DNA from: Streptomyces varsoviensis
Lineage (GTDB): Bacteria; Actinomycetota; Actinomycetes; Streptomycetales; Streptomycetaceae
DNA: 64,000 bases
Assembly: GCF_000718635.1 (NCBI RefSeq)
Contig: NZ_JOBF01000015.1
Location: forward strand, 62,001 to 126,000
Reading direction: 5' to 3'
The notes under the pieces were generated by a model, which did no database searches, had not been told where the DNA came from, and was given only the letters and a program-made list of their open reading frames with translations. Made by a program: the position numbers and the translations under genes. Of this stretch, positions 53,901 through 62,548 are shown piece by piece (the first letter of the stretch is position 1; each line of letters starts with the position of its first letter).

Positions 53901-54096
53901 CCTCGATGTGGTGGGCGCCGGGCATGCCGTTGGCGGTCGGCGGGCCCTCGTAGAAGACCCACTCGGGGCGCCCCTCGGACTGGGCGAGGGTGCGGTCGAA
54001 GATCTTGTTCTCGCGCCAGAAGTCGAGCACGGCGTGTTCGAGGGCGGGCAGGTCCACCTGGGCGGGCACCTGCCGGTACTGCGGCGACGGGGTCAT
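50953..54096 (-). CDS. ileS: isoleucyl-tRNA synthetase
   Basis: A 1047-residue class I synthetase charging tRNA-Ile. The HIGH-type motif is in PTANGMPGAHH (residues 53-63) and the KMSKS-type in EDGRKMSKHLGN. Zinc-binding CWRC and the CP1 editing domain are present. The length and the HxxH variant indicate the eukaryote-like type II IleRS associated with mupirocin resistance, usual in actinobacteria. The ATG at 54096 has GGAGGAAG upstream, which lies inside the T-box leader. Its synthesis is thus expected to respond to uncharged tRNA-Ile. Confidence 0.96.
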   Translation of the reverse strand: MTPSPQYRQVPAQVDLPALEHAVLDFWRENKIFDRTLAQSEGRPEWVFYEGPPTANGMPGAHHIEARVFKDVFPRFRTMQGYHVGRKAGWDCHGLPVELAVEKELGFNGKQDIEAYGIAEFNAKCRESVTRHTDAFAELTERMGYWVDLDDAYRTMDPDYVQSVWWSLKEIFGKGLLVQDHRVAPWCPRCGTGLSDHELAQGYETVVDPSVFVRLPLTSGPLAGTASLLVWTTTPWTLVSNTAVAAHPDVRYVVATDGAERLVVAEPLLEKALGEGWEATGETFTGREMERWAYERPFSLVELADANYVVNAEYVTTEDGTGLVHQAPAFGEDDLRTCRAYGLPVVNPVRPDGTFEAGLPLVGGQFFKKADEALVEDLRERGLLFRHVPYEHSYPHCWRCHTALLYYAQPSWYIRTTAVKDRLLAENEATNWFPESVKHGRFGDWLNNNIDWALSRNRYWGTPLPIWRCEEGHLTCVGSLAELTELTGTDQSGLDPHRPYIDAVTFGCPAEGCALEATRVPEVIDAWYDSGSMPFAQWGYPYKNKDLFEKRYPAQFISEAIDQTRGWFYTLMAVGTLVFDKSSYENVVCLGHILAEDGRKMSKHLGNILQPIPLMDQHGADAVRWFMAAGGSPWAARRVGHGTIQEVVRKTLLTYWNTVAFQALYARTSSWAPSAADPAPADRPLLDRWLLGELNALVDQVTVALEAFDTQRAGKLLSAFVDDLSNWYVRRSRRRFWQGDPAALRTLHETVETVTRLMAPLTPFITERVWQDLVVPVAPDAPDSVHLSTWPVADETLIDPTLSEQMVLVRRLVELGRATRAESGVKTRQPLSRALVAASGFASLSDELRAQITEELNVSSLAALSEVGGSLVDTTAKANFRALGRRFGKGVQAVAKAVAEADAAALSLALREGTAAVEVDGERVTLAPDEVIITETPREGWSVASDSGATVALDLEITPELRRAGLARDAIRLIQEARKNSGLDVADRILVRWDAADAETAEALAEHAALISDEVLADEFATAEPDASFGEPFTDEPLSLTFRLRKV

Positions 54097-54099
54097 CTG

Positions 54100-54352
54100 G
54101 CTCTTCCTCCGGCGGAACGTCGTGTCGCTGTCCGTCGGAGGGACGAGAGCCGATGCGCTCCCGCGGTACCACCCTCCTTGGCCGCGGGCCGTGCCCGGGC
54201 CCCCTCATTGGGGTTCGCGAGGCCGGGTCTACTGGCCCGCCGGGGCGGGCGTTCTTCCGGCGGCTCCGGGGTGATCTTCACGTCGCGCACACCCCCGGGC
54301 TCACACCGTCCCCGGGTCGCTCTTGGCTGCGTACGGCGCTACTCGTCCCTTC
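54100..54352 (-). promoter_or_regulatory. translational T-box riboswitch of ileS
   Basis: The minus-strand leader has the T-box sequence GGAGGGTGGTACCGCGG (complement of 54161-54177) where the TGG of the bulge pairs with the tRNA acceptor end. An ATC isoleucine specifier lies in the loop GTGAAGATCACC (codon at 54273-54275). The leader begins near GGGACGAGTAG. A CCTCCGACGG segment can mask the GGAGG ribosome-binding site, so control is probably of translation initiation, as in actinobacterial ileS T-boxes with short Stem I. Confidence 0.92.
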
Positions 54353-54713
54353 CACGCCTTTCGCTGCGCCCAGTGTACGGGCCCGCACCGAGCGCCGCCG
54401 ACCCGTTTTCCGCCGCGGGCCCGGCGGGGGGCTCGCCGTGCTGCGTCGGCTGAGGTAGCGGCCGGTCCTGGGTTGACCCGAATGCCGATACGCCCGACGT
54501 GCCCCTCCCACCGGCGGGCCCGGGCGCCCGGCCGTGGCGCCCGTACCGCCGGATTACCGGGCCATGGGCTGGGCACAACCGATGAGACCGGTCTGCTTTA
54601 CGAGCAAGCCGGGGCGAATCCGGCGGCGTGCCCCGTTGCCGCGTGCCCGGAGTCGATTTATCGTTCCGGCACGATTCGCGAGCAAGATCACAAAATGTGA
54701 AGGGGCCGCGGCC

Positions 54714-55871
54714 ATGGTGGCGAAGAAGACCGCCGCGAAGAAGAGCGCGCCGTCCGGCAGGGCGGCGGCAGCGACGGCGAAGAAGGCCGCCCTGGCCGCT
54801 GAGCAGCCCGGTGAAGAGATCGCGGAGCCTGAAGAGTCCGCGGGACCTGAGGAGACCGCTGGGGCCCCGGAGGCCGTGGAGCTCGTGGACGAGGGCGCCG
54901 TGGGCCCGCCGGCCCGCCCGGGGGCGGCCGGCGGGCCCACGGCGAAGAAGACGGCCAAGAAGACCGCGGCGAAGAAGACGGTGGGGAAGAAGACGGCAGG
55001 GAAGAAGACGGCGGCCGGGAAGACCGCGGGGAAGAAGGCGGCCGAGCAGGCCGGGGAGAAGAAGGCCGCGGCGAAGAAGGCGGCGGCGAAGGAGACGGTG
55101 GCCGAGAAGGCTCCCGCGAAGAAGGCCGCGGCGCGGCAGGCCATGGGGGAGGAGGCCCCGGACGCGACGGCCGTCGCCGGGAGAGCCGCGGCCGCGAAGG
55201 CTCCGGCGAAGAAGGCGGCGACGAAGAAGGCCGCGGCGAAGCGGGGCACGGCCGAGGAGGCCGTGGTGACGAGGGGCGCGGCAGGTACCACAGGCGAGAC
55301 CACAGCCAGTAGGGCCGCACCGGCCGAAGAGGCGGTGCCCGCGAAGAAGACGACGGGAGCCAAGACGGTGGCTGCTAAGAAGACCACGGGTGGGGAACGG
55401 GCTGCCAAGGCCACGACAGCGGCCACGGCAGCGGCCGCGACGACGGTGCCGGGGGCCCGTACGGCCGCCGCCGAGCCCGAAGAGCTGGCCGTACGACCGG
55501 GCGAGGACCCCTGGTCGCCGGCGGAGGTGGCCGAGGCGCGGACCGAGCTGCAGAGCGAGGTGCTGCGGCTGCGGACCGAGCTGGCCGCCTCCGAGGAGGC
55601 GATCGCCGGGCTGATGCGGGACTCCGGCGACGGCGCCGGGGACGACCAGGCCGACACGGGCACCAAGAACATCACGCGCGAGCACGAGCTGGCGCTGGCC
55701 GGGAACGCCCGCGAGATGCTGGACCAGACCGAGCGCGCTCTGGAGCGGCTCGACGCCGGTACGTACGGCATCTGTGAGAACTGCGGGAAGCCCATCGGCA
55801 AGGCCCGAATGCAGGCGTTTCCGCGCGCCATGCTCTGCGTCGAGTGCAAGCAGCGGCAGGAACGCCGCTGA
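54714..55871 (+). CDS. TraR/DksA-type zinc-finger protein with histone-H1-like N-terminus
   Basis: A 385-residue protein in two parts. Residues 1-250 are a low-complexity Lys/Ala/Thr-rich region with dozens of AKKAA and KKTA units like eukaryotic histone H1 or bacterial Hc1/HupS tails, probably binding DNA or RNA non-specifically. Residues about 280-385 form a coiled coil ([27 protein letters not shown]) and a C4 zinc finger CENCGKP...CVECK of the DksA/TraR type. It could bind the RNA polymerase secondary channel; the acidic tip typical of DksA (DxxDxA) is not clearly conserved. The ATG at 54714 has GAAGGGG upstream. Confidence 0.85.
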   Translation: MVAKKTAAKKSAPSGRAAAATAKKAALAAEQPGEEIAEPEESAGPEETAGAPEAVELVDEGAVGPPARPGAAGGPTAKKTAKKTAAKKTVGKKTAGKKTAAGKTAGKKAAEQAGEKKAAAKKAAAKETVAEKAPAKKAAARQAMGEEAPDATAVAGRAAAAKAPAKKAATKKAAAKRGTAEEAVVTRGAAGTTGETTASRAAPAEEAVPAKKTTGAKTVAAKKTTGGERAAKATTAATAAAATTVPGARTAAAEPEELAVRPGEDPWSPAEVAEARTELQSEVLRLRTELAASEEAIAGLMRDSGDGAGDDQADTGTKNITREHELALAGNAREMLDQTERALERLDAGTYGICENCGKPIGKARMQAFPRAMLCVECKQRQERR

Positions 55872-56019
55872 CCGGCCCGCGGCGGCGTGCCGTACGCTCA
55901 TCCTCAGCCGGGCGGGGCCGCCCGGTGCCCAGCGAACGCAGCAGTGCGCCGCGCTGCCGGGCAGCACCGCCGGACCGGGCGGTGGTGAGCGGCGGGCGGG
56001 ACGACGTCGAAGGACTCAG

Positions 56020-56589
56020 GTGACAGAGGCGGAGCAGACCACCGGTACGCCGGGAGAGGCCGATGGGGACGGCGCCTCGCAGGAGGTGGGTCCGCCGCAG
56101 GGGAAGAAGCGGCGGATCGGCGTGCTGCTGACGGTCGCCCCCCTGGCCTACCTCCTGGACCTGGTCAGCAAGCTGGCCGTGGTGGCCAAGCTGGAGCACC
56201 ACGACCCGGTCCAGCTCATCGGCACCTGGCTCCAGCTCCAGGTGATCCGCAACCGCGGGGCCGCCTTCAGCTTCGGCGAGGCGATGACCATCGTCTTCAC
56301 CTGCATCGCGGTCATCGTGATCGTGGTGATCGCCCGGCTCGCCCGCAAGCTCTACAGCGTGCCGTGGGCGATCGCGCTGGGCCTGCTGCTCGGCGGGGCG
56401 CTCGGCAACCTCACCGACCGGGTGTTCCGCTCGCCCGGCGGCTTCCAGGGCGGCGTCGTCGACTGGATCGCGCCCGCGCACTTCGCGGTGTTCAACCTCG
56501 GCGACTCGGCGATCGTCTGCGGCGGCGTGCTGATCGTGATCCTCTCCTTCCGCGGCCTCGACCCGGACGGCACGGTCCACAAGGACTGA
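56020..56589 (+). CDS. lspA: prolipoprotein signal peptidase LspA
   Basis: A 189-residue aspartyl protease with four transmembrane helices that removes lipoprotein signal peptides after lipidation. The catalytic aspartates sit in NLTDRVF and FNLGDSAIV, and RNRGAAFSF and [12 protein letters not shown] are family blocks. Its first 35 residues are a non-conserved acidic/basic tail. The GTG at 56020 is preceded by GAAGGACT. Together with rluD downstream (94-bp gap) this is a very common bacterial gene pair. Confidence 0.94.
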   Translation: MTEAEQTTGTPGEADGDGASQEVGPPQGKKRRIGVLLTVAPLAYLLDLVSKLAVVAKLEHHDPVQLIGTWLQLQVIRNRGAAFSFGEAMTIVFTCIAVIVIVVIARLARKLYSVPWAIALGLLLGGALGNLTDRVFRSPGGFQGGVVDWIAPAHFAVFNLGDSAIVCGGVLIVILSFRGLDPDGTVHKD

Positions 56590-56683
56590 GGGGCGACAAG
56601 GACTGACGGCTCACAGGGGCGGCGCGGTCCACGCGGGCGTACGGGCGTACGGGCGGGTCCGCGCCGTCCTGCATACTCGACGG

Positions 56684-57625
56684 GTGAGCACGATTCCCGA
56701 GATCCGCACCCTGCCCGTACCCGACGGCCTCGAAGGCGAGCGCGTCGACGCCGCCATCGCCCGCATGTTCGGCTTCTCGCGGACCAAGGCGGCCGAGCTC
56801 GCCGCCGGGGGGAAGGTGCAGCTCGACGGCGCGCCGGCCGGCAAGTCCGACCGGGTGACCGGCGGCGCCTGGCTGGAGGTCGAGATGCCGGGGGCCCCGG
56901 CGCCGGTGCAAATCGTCGCCGAGCCCGTCGAGGGCATGGAGATCGTGCACGACGACGACGACGTGGTCGTGATCGTCAAGCCGGTCGGGGTCGCCGCGCA
57001 CCCGAGCCCCGGCTGGACCGGCACCACCGTCATCGGCGGGCTCGCCGCCGCGGGCTACCGCATCTCGACGTCGGGGGCGGCCGAGCGCCAGGGCATCGTG
57101 CACCGCCTCGACGTGGGCACCTCGGGGCTGATGGTCGTCGCCAAGTCCGAGCGCGCCTACACCCTGCTCAAGCAGCAGTTCCGGGAGCGTACGGTCGACA
57201 AGCGCTACCACGCGCTGGTGCAGGGCCATCCGGACCCGATGAGCGGCACCATCGACGCTCCCATCGGGCGGCACCCGAACCACGACTACAAGTGGGCGGT
57301 GACGGCCGAGGGCAAGCCGTCCGTGACCCACTACGACCTCATCGAGGCGTTCCGGGCCGCCAGTCTTCTCGACATCAAGCTGGAGACCGGCCGTACGCAC
57401 CAGATCCGCGTGCACATGGCGGCGCACCGGCACCCGTGCGTCGGCGACATCACGTACGGCGCGGACCCGACGCTCGCCAAGCGGCTCGGGCTCACCCGGC
57501 AGTGGCTGCACGCGATGCGGCTCGGCTTCGAGCACCCCGGCGACGGGGCGTGGGTGGAGTTCGAGAGCGCGTACCCCGACGACCTTCAGCGTGCGCTGGA
57601 CATCGTGCGGGCGGAGAGTTCCTGA
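56684..57625 (+). CDS. rluD: RluD-type 23S rRNA pseudouridine synthase
   Basis: A 313-residue RluA-family pseudouridine synthase. An N-terminal S4 domain ([28 protein letters not shown]) precedes the catalytic domain with the aspartate in [16 protein letters not shown] and [20 protein letters not shown] and the C-terminal HAMRL block. RluD sites are 23S U1911/1915/1917 in E. coli; specificity here is inferred from the S4 domain and position after lspA. It starts at GTG 56684 after a GTACGG-rich 94-bp gap. No ribosome-binding site is obvious. Confidence 0.91.
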   Translation: MSTIPEIRTLPVPDGLEGERVDAAIARMFGFSRTKAAELAAGGKVQLDGAPAGKSDRVTGGAWLEVEMPGAPAPVQIVAEPVEGMEIVHDDDDVVVIVKPVGVAAHPSPGWTGTTVIGGLAAAGYRISTSGAAERQGIVHRLDVGTSGLMVVAKSERAYTLLKQQFRERTVDKRYHALVQGHPDPMSGTIDAPIGRHPNHDYKWAVTAEGKPSVTHYDLIEAFRAASLLDIKLETGRTHQIRVHMAAHRHPCVGDITYGADPTLAKRLGLTRQWLHAMRLGFEHPGDGAWVEFESAYPDDLQRALDIVRAESS

Positions 57626-57796
57626 CGCTGCGTCATTCGTAGGGTCCGGGGCGCGCCCGGACCGGTGCCGGGGCGTATGGCCCGGATATTCCGGCGAGCG
57701 GTGATATGTGATCAATGCCGCGTTCAGCGGTTTGTGTGATCAGCCATGGCAGGCTTGAGACGTTGATCGTAGGACCGACCCCGGAGCGAAGACGTC

Positions 57797-59383
57797 GTGG
57801 ACCAGCTTGCCCTGCTGTTCGTACTGCTACTCGGGGCCGTGGTCATGGTGCCGCTCGGCGACCGGCTGGGGCTGCCCTCGCCGGTCCTGATGACGCTGGG
57901 CGGGATCGTCCTCGCGCTGCTGCCGTTCGTGCCCAACATCGACGTGCCACCCGAGTACATCCTGCCGCTGGTGCTGCCGCCGCTGCTGTACGCCTCGGTC
58001 CAGCGCACGTCCTGGCGGCAGTTCGCGGCCAATCTGCGGCCGATCTTCCTGCTTGCGGTGGCGCTGGTCTTTGTGACGACCGCCGCCGTCGCGATCGTGG
58101 CCAACGCCGTCGTGCCGGGGCTGCCGCTCGCCGCCGCCGTCGCGCTCGGCGCGCTGGTCGCCCCGCCCGACCCGGTCGCCGCGACCGCCGTCGCCGGGGC
58201 GCTCGGGCTGCCGCGCCGCCTCGTCTCCATCCTGGAGGGCGAGGGATTGTTCAACGATGTCACCGCGATCGTGCTCTATCACGTGGCCATCGCCGCCGCC
58301 GTCACCGGAACCTTCTCCTTCCCGCACGCCGTGGGCGAGCTGGTGCTGTCCGCCGTGGTCGCCATAGTGGTGGGCCTGGTGCTCGGCTGGGCCGCCAACA
58401 AGCTGATGGGCCTGCTCGGCGATGCCACCCTCCAGATCGGGCTGACCCTGCTGGTGCCGTTCGTCGCGTACGTCCTGGCCGAGGAGTTCCGCGGCTCGGG
58501 CGTGCTGGCGGTGCTCACCACCGCGCTCTTCCTCGCCGAACACGCCGTGGACGCCGATGACGTGATGGGCCGGCTGGCCGGCCACACCTTCTGGGAGATC
58601 GTCGACACCCTCGTCACCGGCGTCGCCTTCGGCCTCATCGGCCTCGAACTCCACAACGTCTTCGGCACCGCCTCCGGCCGCTGGGGCGAGATGCTCGGGA
58701 TCGGCGGCGCGGTCATCGGCGTCGTGATCGGCGTACGGCTGCTGTGGCTGCTGCCGGCCGCCTGGCTCGCCCGCAAGATGCACCGGCACCGGGACGTCGA
58801 GGAGGAGATCCCGATGACCTGGCGGGAGACCGTCGTCATGTGGTGGTCCGGGATGCGCGGCGTCGCCTCCGTCGCGCTGGCCCTCGCCATCCCCCTCACC
58901 GTCGACGACGGCTCCGACTTCCCCGGCCGCGACGAGATCCTCTTCATCGCCTTCTCCGTCGTCATGGCCACCCTCGTCGTCCAGGGGCTGACCCTGCCCT
59001 GGCTGGTGCGGAAGCTCGGCGTGAAGGCCGACACCGACGCCGAGCGGGAGACGGAGCGCCAGCTCGCGTTCCGCGCGGCCAAGGCCGCCAAGCGGCGGCT
59101 CAAGGAGATCCAGGCCGTCGAGGAATTGCCCGACGATCTGTCCGAACAGCTCAACAGGCGCGCGTACGACGTGGGGGCGCGCATCAGCCCCGACATGGTC
59201 GACGACGAGCGCCGCGAGGCCCACGCCCAGCGCGTCAAGCGCCTCCGCACCGTCCAGCGCATCCAGAGCGAAATGCTCTCGGCCGCCCGCCACGAGGTCC
59301 TCTCCGCCCGCAGCGAGGCAGGCGCCGACCCCGAAATCGTCGACCGCGTCCTACGCCACCTCGACGTCCGCAGCCTCCGCTGA
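57797..59383 (+). CDS. CPA1-family Na+/H+ antiporter
   Basis: A 528-residue transporter with about 12 transmembrane helices (residues 1-395) and a 130-residue soluble, charged C-terminal tail rich in Arg/Lys/Glu. The CPA1 signatures DPVAATAVAGALG and EGEGLFNDVTAIV with ion-binding aspartate are clear, as is GMRGVASVALALAIPL. Such proteins exchange cytoplasmic Na+ for H+ in pH or salt homeostasis. The GTG at 57797 follows GGAGCGAAG. It is preceded by a 170-bp gap and followed by the CGTACGG-rich gap. Confidence 0.9.
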   Translation: MDQLALLFVLLLGAVVMVPLGDRLGLPSPVLMTLGGIVLALLPFVPNIDVPPEYILPLVLPPLLYASVQRTSWRQFAANLRPIFLLAVALVFVTTAAVAIVANAVVPGLPLAAAVALGALVAPPDPVAATAVAGALGLPRRLVSILEGEGLFNDVTAIVLYHVAIAAAVTGTFSFPHAVGELVLSAVVAIVVGLVLGWAANKLMGLLGDATLQIGLTLLVPFVAYVLAEEFRGSGVLAVLTTALFLAEHAVDADDVMGRLAGHTFWEIVDTLVTGVAFGLIGLELHNVFGTASGRWGEMLGIGGAVIGVVIGVRLLWLLPAAWLARKMHRHRDVEEEIPMTWRETVVMWWSGMRGVASVALALAIPLTVDDGSDFPGRDEILFIAFSVVMATLVVQGLTLPWLVRKLGVKADTDAERETERQLAFRAAKAAKRRLKEIQAVEELPDDLSEQLNRRAYDVGARISPDMVDDERREAHAQRVKRLRTVQRIQSEMLSAARHEVLSARSEAGADPEIVDRVLRHLDVRSLR

Positions 59384-59439
59384 CGCTCCCCTGGGCGGGG
59401 GGCCTGGGCGCCGAAAACCGTGCGGCCCGGTCGCGCCGC

Positions 59440-59700
59440 CCCGAGGCCGTACGGACCGGGGGCCGTACCGGGCCGGGTCGTACGGGCTTGCAGCCGTACG
59501 AGCCGGAGGCTGTACCGGGCGGGGAAGGTACGGGCTTGCAGCCGTGCGGGTCCGAGACCGCGTCGGCCCGAGGCGGTACGGGGCCTGACCGTACCGGACC
59601 GGCGTCGTACGGGCCTGGAGCCGTACAGGGGCGGAGGCCGTACCGGGGCGGGACGTGTGGGGGTGGAGCCGTACCGGGGCGGGGCCGCGCCCGGTGGTGC
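59440..59700. repeat. GTACGG/GTACCGG-rich intergenic array
   Basis: The 353-bp gap between the antiporter and MscS-like genes (convergent) contains about fifteen GTACGGG, GTACCGG or related words on both strands. One 18-mer, GTACGGGCTTGCAGCCGT, is repeated exactly at 59480 and 59528 (48 bp apart). No open frame has a ribosome-binding site, so it looks non-coding. Confidence 0.65.
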
Positions 59701-59736
59701 CGTGCGGATTGGGCGTTGGTGCGGGCCGGGAGGCCG

Positions 59737-60852
59737 CTAAGTGGTGCCGGGGCCGGGGCCGATGTCTTCGGAGGTCGGCGGTGCCTGGGGGCGGTCGGGG
59801 GCCTCGCGTAGGCCCGGGGCGTGGGCGGTGTTGATGCGGGGCAGCGCGTATGGGTGCTCGCGGCGCAGCCACTCCACCATCTGCTCGCGCACCACGCACC
59901 GGAGCGTCCAGATGTCGTCGGAGTCCTTGGCGGTGACGAGGGCCCGCACCTGGATCGTGGACGGGGTGGTGTCGGTGATCACCAGGCTCCAGGCCCGGCG
60001 GTCCCACTCGGCGGACTTCATGAGGACCTCGTGGAGTCGCTCCCGCATCAGGTCTATCGGCGTGGTGTGGTCCAGGTGGAAGAAGACTGTCCCGGTCATC
60101 CGCGGCGTGCCGCGCGTCCAGTTCTCGAAGGGCTTGCTCGTGAAGTACGACACCGGCATGGTGATCCGGCGCTCGTCCCAGGTGGTCACCACGAGATAGG
60201 TGAGGGTGATCTCCTCGACCGTGCCCCACTCGCCGTCGACCACCACCGTGTCGCCGATCCGCACCATGTCGCCGAAGGCGATCTGGAGGCCGGCGAAGAG
60301 GTTGCCGAGCGTCGACTGGGCGGCGACACCGGCGACGATGCCGATCACACCGGCCGAGGCCAGCATCGACGTGCCGACGGTCTTCATCGCCGGGAAGGTC
60401 AGCAGCATCGCCGCCACCGTCACCACCACGACGACCGCGGTCACGATCCGCTGGATCAGCGTCACCTGGGTGCGGACCCGGCGGACCCGGGCCCGGTCGT
60501 GGGCGTTCGCGGCGTAGCGGGCGTACGTCGACTCCACTATGGCCGCGGCGACGCGCACCGCGAGCCAGGCGACGGCGCCGATCAGCACCAGCGTCAGGGT
60601 CTGGCCGATGCCCGCCTCGTGCTCCTCGACCACCTTGAACCGCACGGACGTGTAGCTGCCGCGCAGCAGCGCCGCGCACAGCACGAGCTGGAGCGGCAGC
60701 CGGCAGCGGCGCAGCAGGTCCCACAGCGGGGTCTCGGGGTGGCGGGCGTCGATCCGGCGCACCACCAGGTCGGCGACCCAGCCGACGAGCAGGGTGATGG
60801 CGACCGAACCGCCGATCACGATGAGCGGACGCAACACGTCCTCCATGGACAC
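59737..60852 (-). CDS. MscS-family mechanosensitive ion channel protein
   Basis: A 371-residue membrane protein with four to five helices and the MscS core: a pore-lining helix rich in Gly/Ala (SAGVIGIVAGVAAQSTLGNLFAG), followed by the beta domain (QIAFGDMVRIGDTVVVDGEWGTVEEITLTYLVVTTWDERRITMPVSYF) and a C-terminal alpha/beta part. It probably relieves turgor on osmotic downshock. I prefer the GTG at 60852 because AAGGAG lies five bases upstream; the frame could extend to 60930. It is divergent from the hydrolase gene. Confidence 0.88.
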   Translation of the reverse strand: MSMEDVLRPLIVIGGSVAITLLVGWVADLVVRRIDARHPETPLWDLLRRCRLPLQLVLCAALLRGSYTSVRFKVVEEHEAGIGQTLTLVLIGAVAWLAVRVAAAIVESTYARYAANAHDRARVRRVRTQVTLIQRIVTAVVVVVTVAAMLLTFPAMKTVGTSMLASAGVIGIVAGVAAQSTLGNLFAGLQIAFGDMVRIGDTVVVDGEWGTVEEITLTYLVVTTWDERRITMPVSYFTSKPFENWTRGTPRMTGTVFFHLDHTTPIDLMRERLHEVLMKSAEWDRRAWSLVITDTTPSTIQVRALVTAKDSDDIWTLRCVVREQMVEWLRREHPYALPRINTAHAPGLREAPDRPQAPPTSEDIGPGPGTT

Positions 60853-60949
60853 CTCGGCTCCTTCCAGCACGATTCGGGTGGTCCGCGTCCCACCGACGGT
60901 AACTGGCACGATGGTGAGATCGCGATTCACCTACAGGGAAGTGGCTCCA

Positions 60950-61540
60950 GTGGCGTCCTCTACCACGATTGTCCTGTTTCACTCGGCCTACGGACTGCGG
61001 CCGGCCGTACACGCGGCGGCGGAGCGGCTGCGCGCCGCGGGCCACGAGGTGCATGTCCCGGACCTCTACGACGGGCGGACCGCCGAGACCGTCGAGGACG
61101 GCATGGCGATCAAGGACGAGATCGGCAAGGAGGAGCTGCTGCGCCGCGCCGTCACCGCCGTCGCCCCGCTTTCCGAGCGCGGCCTCGTCTACGCGGGCTT
61201 CTCGCTCGGCGGGTCGATCGCGCAGAACCTGGCGCTGGGCGACGAGAAGGCGCGGGGGCTGCTGCTCCTGCACGGCACCTCCGACCTCGCGGAGGACGCG
61301 TCCGTCGACGAGCTGCCCGTACAACTGCATGTCGCGGACCCGGACCCGTTCGAGCCGCAGGACTGGCTGAACGCCTGGTATCTGCGGATGCGGCGGGCCG
61401 GGGCGGACGTGGAGGTCTACCGCTACCAGGGGGCCGGGCACATCTTCACCGACCCCGCCCTCCCGGACTACGACGAGGAGGCGGCCGAGGCCGCGTGGAA
61501 GGTGTCGCTCGGCTTCCTCGCGGACCTCGGCGACGCGTAG
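60950..61540 (+). CDS. dienelactone hydrolase-like alpha/beta hydrolase
   Basis: A 196-residue alpha/beta hydrolase of the dienelactone hydrolase group. The N-terminal strand and loop (TIVLFHSAYGLRPAVHAAAERLRAAGHEVHVPDLYDG), a nucleophile elbow GFSLGGSIAQ where the nucleophile is Ser rather than the Cys of true DLH, and a C-terminal His region YQGAGHIFTDP are visible. The Ser elbow and lack of pathway neighbours argue for a general esterase-like role rather than chlorocatechol metabolism. GTG 60950 follows GGGA. Confidence 0.83.
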   Translation: MASSTTIVLFHSAYGLRPAVHAAAERLRAAGHEVHVPDLYDGRTAETVEDGMAIKDEIGKEELLRRAVTAVAPLSERGLVYAGFSLGGSIAQNLALGDEKARGLLLLHGTSDLAEDASVDELPVQLHVADPDPFEPQDWLNAWYLRMRRAGADVEVYRYQGAGHIFTDPALPDYDEEAAEAAWKVSLGFLADLGDA

Positions 61541-61578
61541 CCGGTTCCGGACGACGCGTACGGTTCCGGGCGGCGGGC

Positions 61579-61611
61579 GGGCGGCCTCATCGCGGCCTCA
61601 TCCGGCCGCCC
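61579..61611. terminator. possible convergent terminator
   Basis: GGGCGGCC and GGCCGCCC (8-bp arms, 17 nt apart) lie in the 101-bp gap between the hydrolase and the DsbA-like gene, around a tandem GCGGCCTCATC repeat. It is a weak candidate. Confidence 0.35.
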
Positions 61612-61641
61612 ACTCGCGGTCGCCCACCCGCGGCCGTACGG

Positions 61642-62496
61642 CTACTTCTTCTTCGGGGCGAATTCCTTGTCGATCGTCGCGACGAACTCGTCCTTGGTCA
61701 TCGGGGCGCGGGTCATGCCCTCGGCGTGCAGCTTCTTCCCGTCGACGAGCAGCGTGGGCGTGCTGTCCACGCCGTTCTTGCCGAAGAGCTTGCCCATCTC
61801 CAGCGCCCACTTGTCGTACGTGCCGTCCTTGACGGCCTTCTCGAAGCCGGCGTTGCCCTTGAGCGCCGGGACCTGCTGGGCGATGTCGATGAGCCTCTGG
61901 TCCTTGGCGAAGGCGTCGTCGGTCTCCTCCGGGTGGTTCTTCTTCGAGTACAGGGCCTCCTTGTACTCGACGAACGCCTCCGGGCTGACGTTCAGGGCCG
62001 CGCCCAGGGCGCTGACGGCGTTCTTGGAGCCGGTCCCCGTGCCGCCGCCCATGGTGTCGATGAAGTTGACTATGACGTAACGCACCTTGTAGCGGCCGTC
62101 CTTGACGTCCTGGCGCAGTTCGGGCCCTGCGTTCTGCTCGAAGGCCGCGCACGCGGGGCACCGCGGGTCCTCGAAGACCTCCAGGGTCTTCTTGGCCTTG
62201 GCGTCGCCGATGGTGATCACTTCGCCGTTCTCGCCGGTGGTGTTGGCGGGTTTGACGAGGGTCTTCTTCGCGGCGGCGTCCCATTCCTTGCTGCCGGTGG
62301 ACTCGTTCTTGCCGGAGCCGCTGTCCATGTTGCTGACCGCGTAGCCGATGCCGCCGGCTATCGCGAGGACCACCACGATCGCACCGCCGACGACGAGCTG
62401 GCGGCGGGTCTTGTCCTTCTTGGCCTGGCGCTCGCGTTCGGCGCGCAGCCGCTCGCGGGCGGCCTGCTTGTTCTGCGGGTTGTTGCGGTTGCTCAT
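61642..62496 (-). CDS. membrane-anchored DsbA-like thioredoxin-fold protein
   Basis: A 284-residue protein with a charged N-terminal cytoplasmic tail (residues 1-32), one transmembrane helix (33-53) and an extracytoplasmic thioredoxin fold of the DsbA/Thioredoxin_4 type. The active-site motif is CPAC at 113-116, and a cis-Pro region TPTLLVDGK follows near residue 250. It would catalyse disulfide formation or exchange in exported proteins. The ATG at 62496 is clear. A near-paralogue lies 0.8 kb upstream, with a membrane protein gene between. Confidence 0.9.
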   Translation of the reverse strand: MSNRNNPQNKQAARERLRAERERQAKKDKTRRQLVVGGAIVVVLAIAGGIGYAVSNMDSGSGKNESTGSKEWDAAAKKTLVKPANTTGENGEVITIGDAKAKKTLEVFEDPRCPACAAFEQNAGPELRQDVKDGRYKVRYVIVNFIDTMGGGTGTGSKNAVSALGAALNVSPEAFVEYKEALYSKKNHPEETDDAFAKDQRLIDIAQQVPALKGNAGFEKAVKDGTYDKWALEMGKLFGKNGVDSTPTLLVDGKKLHAEGMTRAPMTKDEFVATIDKEFAPKKK

Positions 62497-62548
62497 GATC
62501 TCGACTCCGTGGGATTGACGTGCGCGGCAGTGAAGAGGACCGGAGTGC

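Noticed and set aside
50863..54453. 1196-codon open frame opposite ileS
   Set aside because: Antisense shadow of isoleucyl-tRNA synthetase, with low-complexity Arg/Gly/Val translation.
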